Shown: positions 62,767 through 64,000 of the stretch, piece after piece
Layout: each line of letters starts with the position of its first letter
How positions within the stretch are numbered: the stretch's first letter is position 1
DNA from: CAVPHV01 sp963704825
Lineage (GTDB): Bacteria > Actinomycetota > Acidimicrobiia > Spongiisociales > UBA5794
Reading direction: 5' to 3'
Assembly (NCBI GenBank): GCA_963704825.1
Contig: CAVPHV010000011.1
Location: 62,001 to 126,000 of the forward strand
DNA length: 64,000 bases
Program-made: the position numbers and the translations under genes
The notes under the pieces: generated by a model
Database searches by the model: none
The model's input: the letters and a program-made list of their open reading frames with translations, nothing else
What the model was told of the DNA's origin: nothing

Positions 62767-63921
62767 TCATCGTTCGACTCGTGTCCAGCGTTGTTCGGTC
62801 GAGCTGCGGGCCACGGCTTCGGTGACCAGCAGGGCATCGTGTCCATCGGCAAAGGTTGGATAGGTGGGCTCGGCCGAAGGCCCGCCGGCGAGTACATCGG
62901 CATAGACCTCGGCAAACAGGGCCCGGAACGTGTCCGGGTAGCCCTCAACGTGACCGCCGGGGTAGCCGATCACTCGGGCCGCCTCCGGACTGGCCAGTGA
63001 TGGGTCGCGCTGGAGAATCTCGTTGGGGCGACCGCGGTGGCCGATCCACAGATGATCCGGGTTCTCGGAGAACCACGACAAAGCAGATTCGCTCCCGTCG
63101 ACCTCGATCGACACCGAGTTCTTCCGGCCGGCCGAGACCTGGGAGATGGTGAGCACACCGCGGGCGCCGTTGGCGAACCGCAGCAAGACACCAGCGGCGT
63201 CGTCTGAGGACATCGACTCTTCGATCAGATCGGCATCCGCAGAGACGGCGGCGAAGGTCTCCACCGGTCCGGCCGGATGGGTGCGCACCGGCACCAGCGT
63301 GTGGAGGTCGGCCATGACCTCAACCACTTCAGACCCGGTGATGAACCGGGCCAGGTCCAGCCAATGCGATCCGATGTCGGCAACGGCTCGCAACCCGCCG
63401 GCCTTGTCGGGCTCGAGGCGCCAGTTCCAATCGGTCTGCAGCAGCAGCCAGTCCTGGAGATAGCTGCCGTGGACCAAACGCGGGCTGCCGATGTCGCCCG
63501 AGGCAACCAGCGACATCGCCTGGTGACAATTCGGGTAGAAGCGGATGTTGAAGCACACCGCATTGACCAGACCGGCGATCTCGGCCCGCGCCACGAGGTC
63601 GGCGGTGTCGGCTGAGTTCAAGGCCAGTGGCTTCTCGCAGACGACGTGCTTGCCGGCGTCGAGCGCAAGCCGCACCTGATCGGCGTGCGCATGATTGGGG
63701 CTGGCGATGTGGATGACGTCGATCTCAGGGTCGGCGGCAAGGTCCGCCAGGCTGTCGTACACCTTGGGAAGGTTGGCGGCGTCTGCCTTGGCACGGGCCC
63801 GCTCCGGGGATGATCCCACCACACCGGCGACATCGATCCCCAGGCGACGCAGCGCCTCGATGTGGGCGACGCCGATGAAGCCAACGCCGACCACGCCCGC
63901 CTTGATATCGCTCAGTCGCAT
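62767..63921 (-). CDS. Gfo/Idh/MocA-family oxidoreductase
   Basis: A 384-residue sugar/inositol-type dehydrogenase: GVVGVGFIGVAHIEALRRLG, VVCEKPLALNSADTADL and GGLRAVADIGSHWLDLARF. The pairing with a TIM-barrel isomerase downstream and a transporter upstream points to oxidation of a cyclic polyol or sugar. ATG 63921 has GGAGAG upstream; the longer frame is unsupported. Confidence 0.86.
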   Translation of the reverse strand: MRLSDIKAGVVGVGFIGVAHIEALRRLGIDVAGVVGSSPERARAKADAANLPKVYDSLADLAADPEIDVIHIASPNHAHADQVRLALDAGKHVVCEKPLALNSADTADLVARAEIAGLVNAVCFNIRFYPNCHQAMSLVASGDIGSPRLVHGSYLQDWLLLQTDWNWRLEPDKAGGLRAVADIGSHWLDLARFITGSEVVEVMADLHTLVPVRTHPAGPVETFAAVSADADLIEESMSSDDAAGVLLRFANGARGVLTISQVSAGRKNSVSIEVDGSESALSWFSENPDHLWIGHRGRPNEILQRDPSLASPEAARVIGYPGGHVEGYPDTFRALFAEVYADVLAGGPSAEPTYPTFADGHDALLVTEAVARSSTEQRWTRVER

Positions 63922-63937
63922 GCTGGATCGTCTCTCC

Positions 63938-64000
63938 TCATTGTGTTGCCGAGATGCTGGTGTAGAGCCAAGAGAGACCAATGATGATGGCGCCGTACAG
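63938..64000 (-). CDS. end of a membrane protein, perhaps ABC sugar permease (partial)
   Basis: Only the last 20 residues are in the window (ending GLSWLYTSISATQ). The stretch is hydrophobic and sits upstream of the sugar operon, so a permease C-terminus is plausible, but the call is weak. The stop lies 16 bases before the next gene's start. Confidence 0.4.
   Translation of the reverse strand: MYGAIIIGLSWLYTSISATQ

Overview
The window is high-GC, gene-dense actinobacterial DNA. Support for Actinomycetota comes from many GTG and TTG starts, an LprG-like lipoprotein next to a P55-like transporter, a Micrococcus-type olefin cluster with a fused oleBC gene, and lipoproteins with Thr-rich linkers. 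I suspect an Acidimicrobiia-like genome, but no marker gene proves it. I saw no rRNA, tRNA, CRISPR array, prophage or classical insertion sequence.

Layout. 1-7.1 kb: the end of dnaX, a 5'-nucleotidase-like HAD protein, a phosphonate-type ABC importer (phnD, phnC, phnE) and a dGTPase. 7.1-16 kb: nitroreductase, dodecin, a 1585-residue secreted nuclease/5'-nucleotidase fusion, and a secreted beta-helix protein. 16-33 kb: coiled-coil pair, acetyltransferases, lprG with an MFS exporter that carries a beta-rich tail, a secreted GH26-like enzyme, an AlkD-like protein, an orphan histidine kinase, and a flavinylation module (ApbE, FMN-binding protein, DUF4405 heme protein). 34-40 kb: a Vsr-like nuclease gene bounded by inverted palindromic repeats, then oleA-oleBC-oleD. 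40-44 kb: a fused kinase/aminotransferase, and an ArsR regulator sharing a duplicated promoter with a membrane protein. 44-48.6 kb: SAM-I riboswitch, metH (broken by a frameshift) and a metF-like gene. 48.7-51.3 kb: a sugar-phosphate operon. 52-56 kb: an ATP-grasp / formylglutamate amidohydrolase / QEGLA-peptidase group. 56-64 kb: a MetE-like enzyme and a tightly coupled minus-strand catabolic operon running off the window edge.

Two dispersed repeat families stand out. Family R1 is a 52-bp palindrome present four times. Two copies, with outward AGAGG extensions, form inverted ends around a single gene for a winged-helix plus Vsr-fold nuclease, giving a 1.04-kb unit that looks like a small mobile element. 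Family R2 is about 102 bp with inverted ends; one copy lies in the catabolic operon and the other occupies the P3 arm of the SAM-I riboswitch that precedes metH, where its ends would pair to extend the helix. These are the best candidates for something undescribed.

Phosphorus is a recurring theme: phosphonate uptake, a secreted enzyme able to cut DNA and dephosphorylate nucleotides, and a phospho-lyase-like fusion. Methyl metabolism is another: SAM-I riboswitch, MetH, MetF-like and a MetE-core protein.
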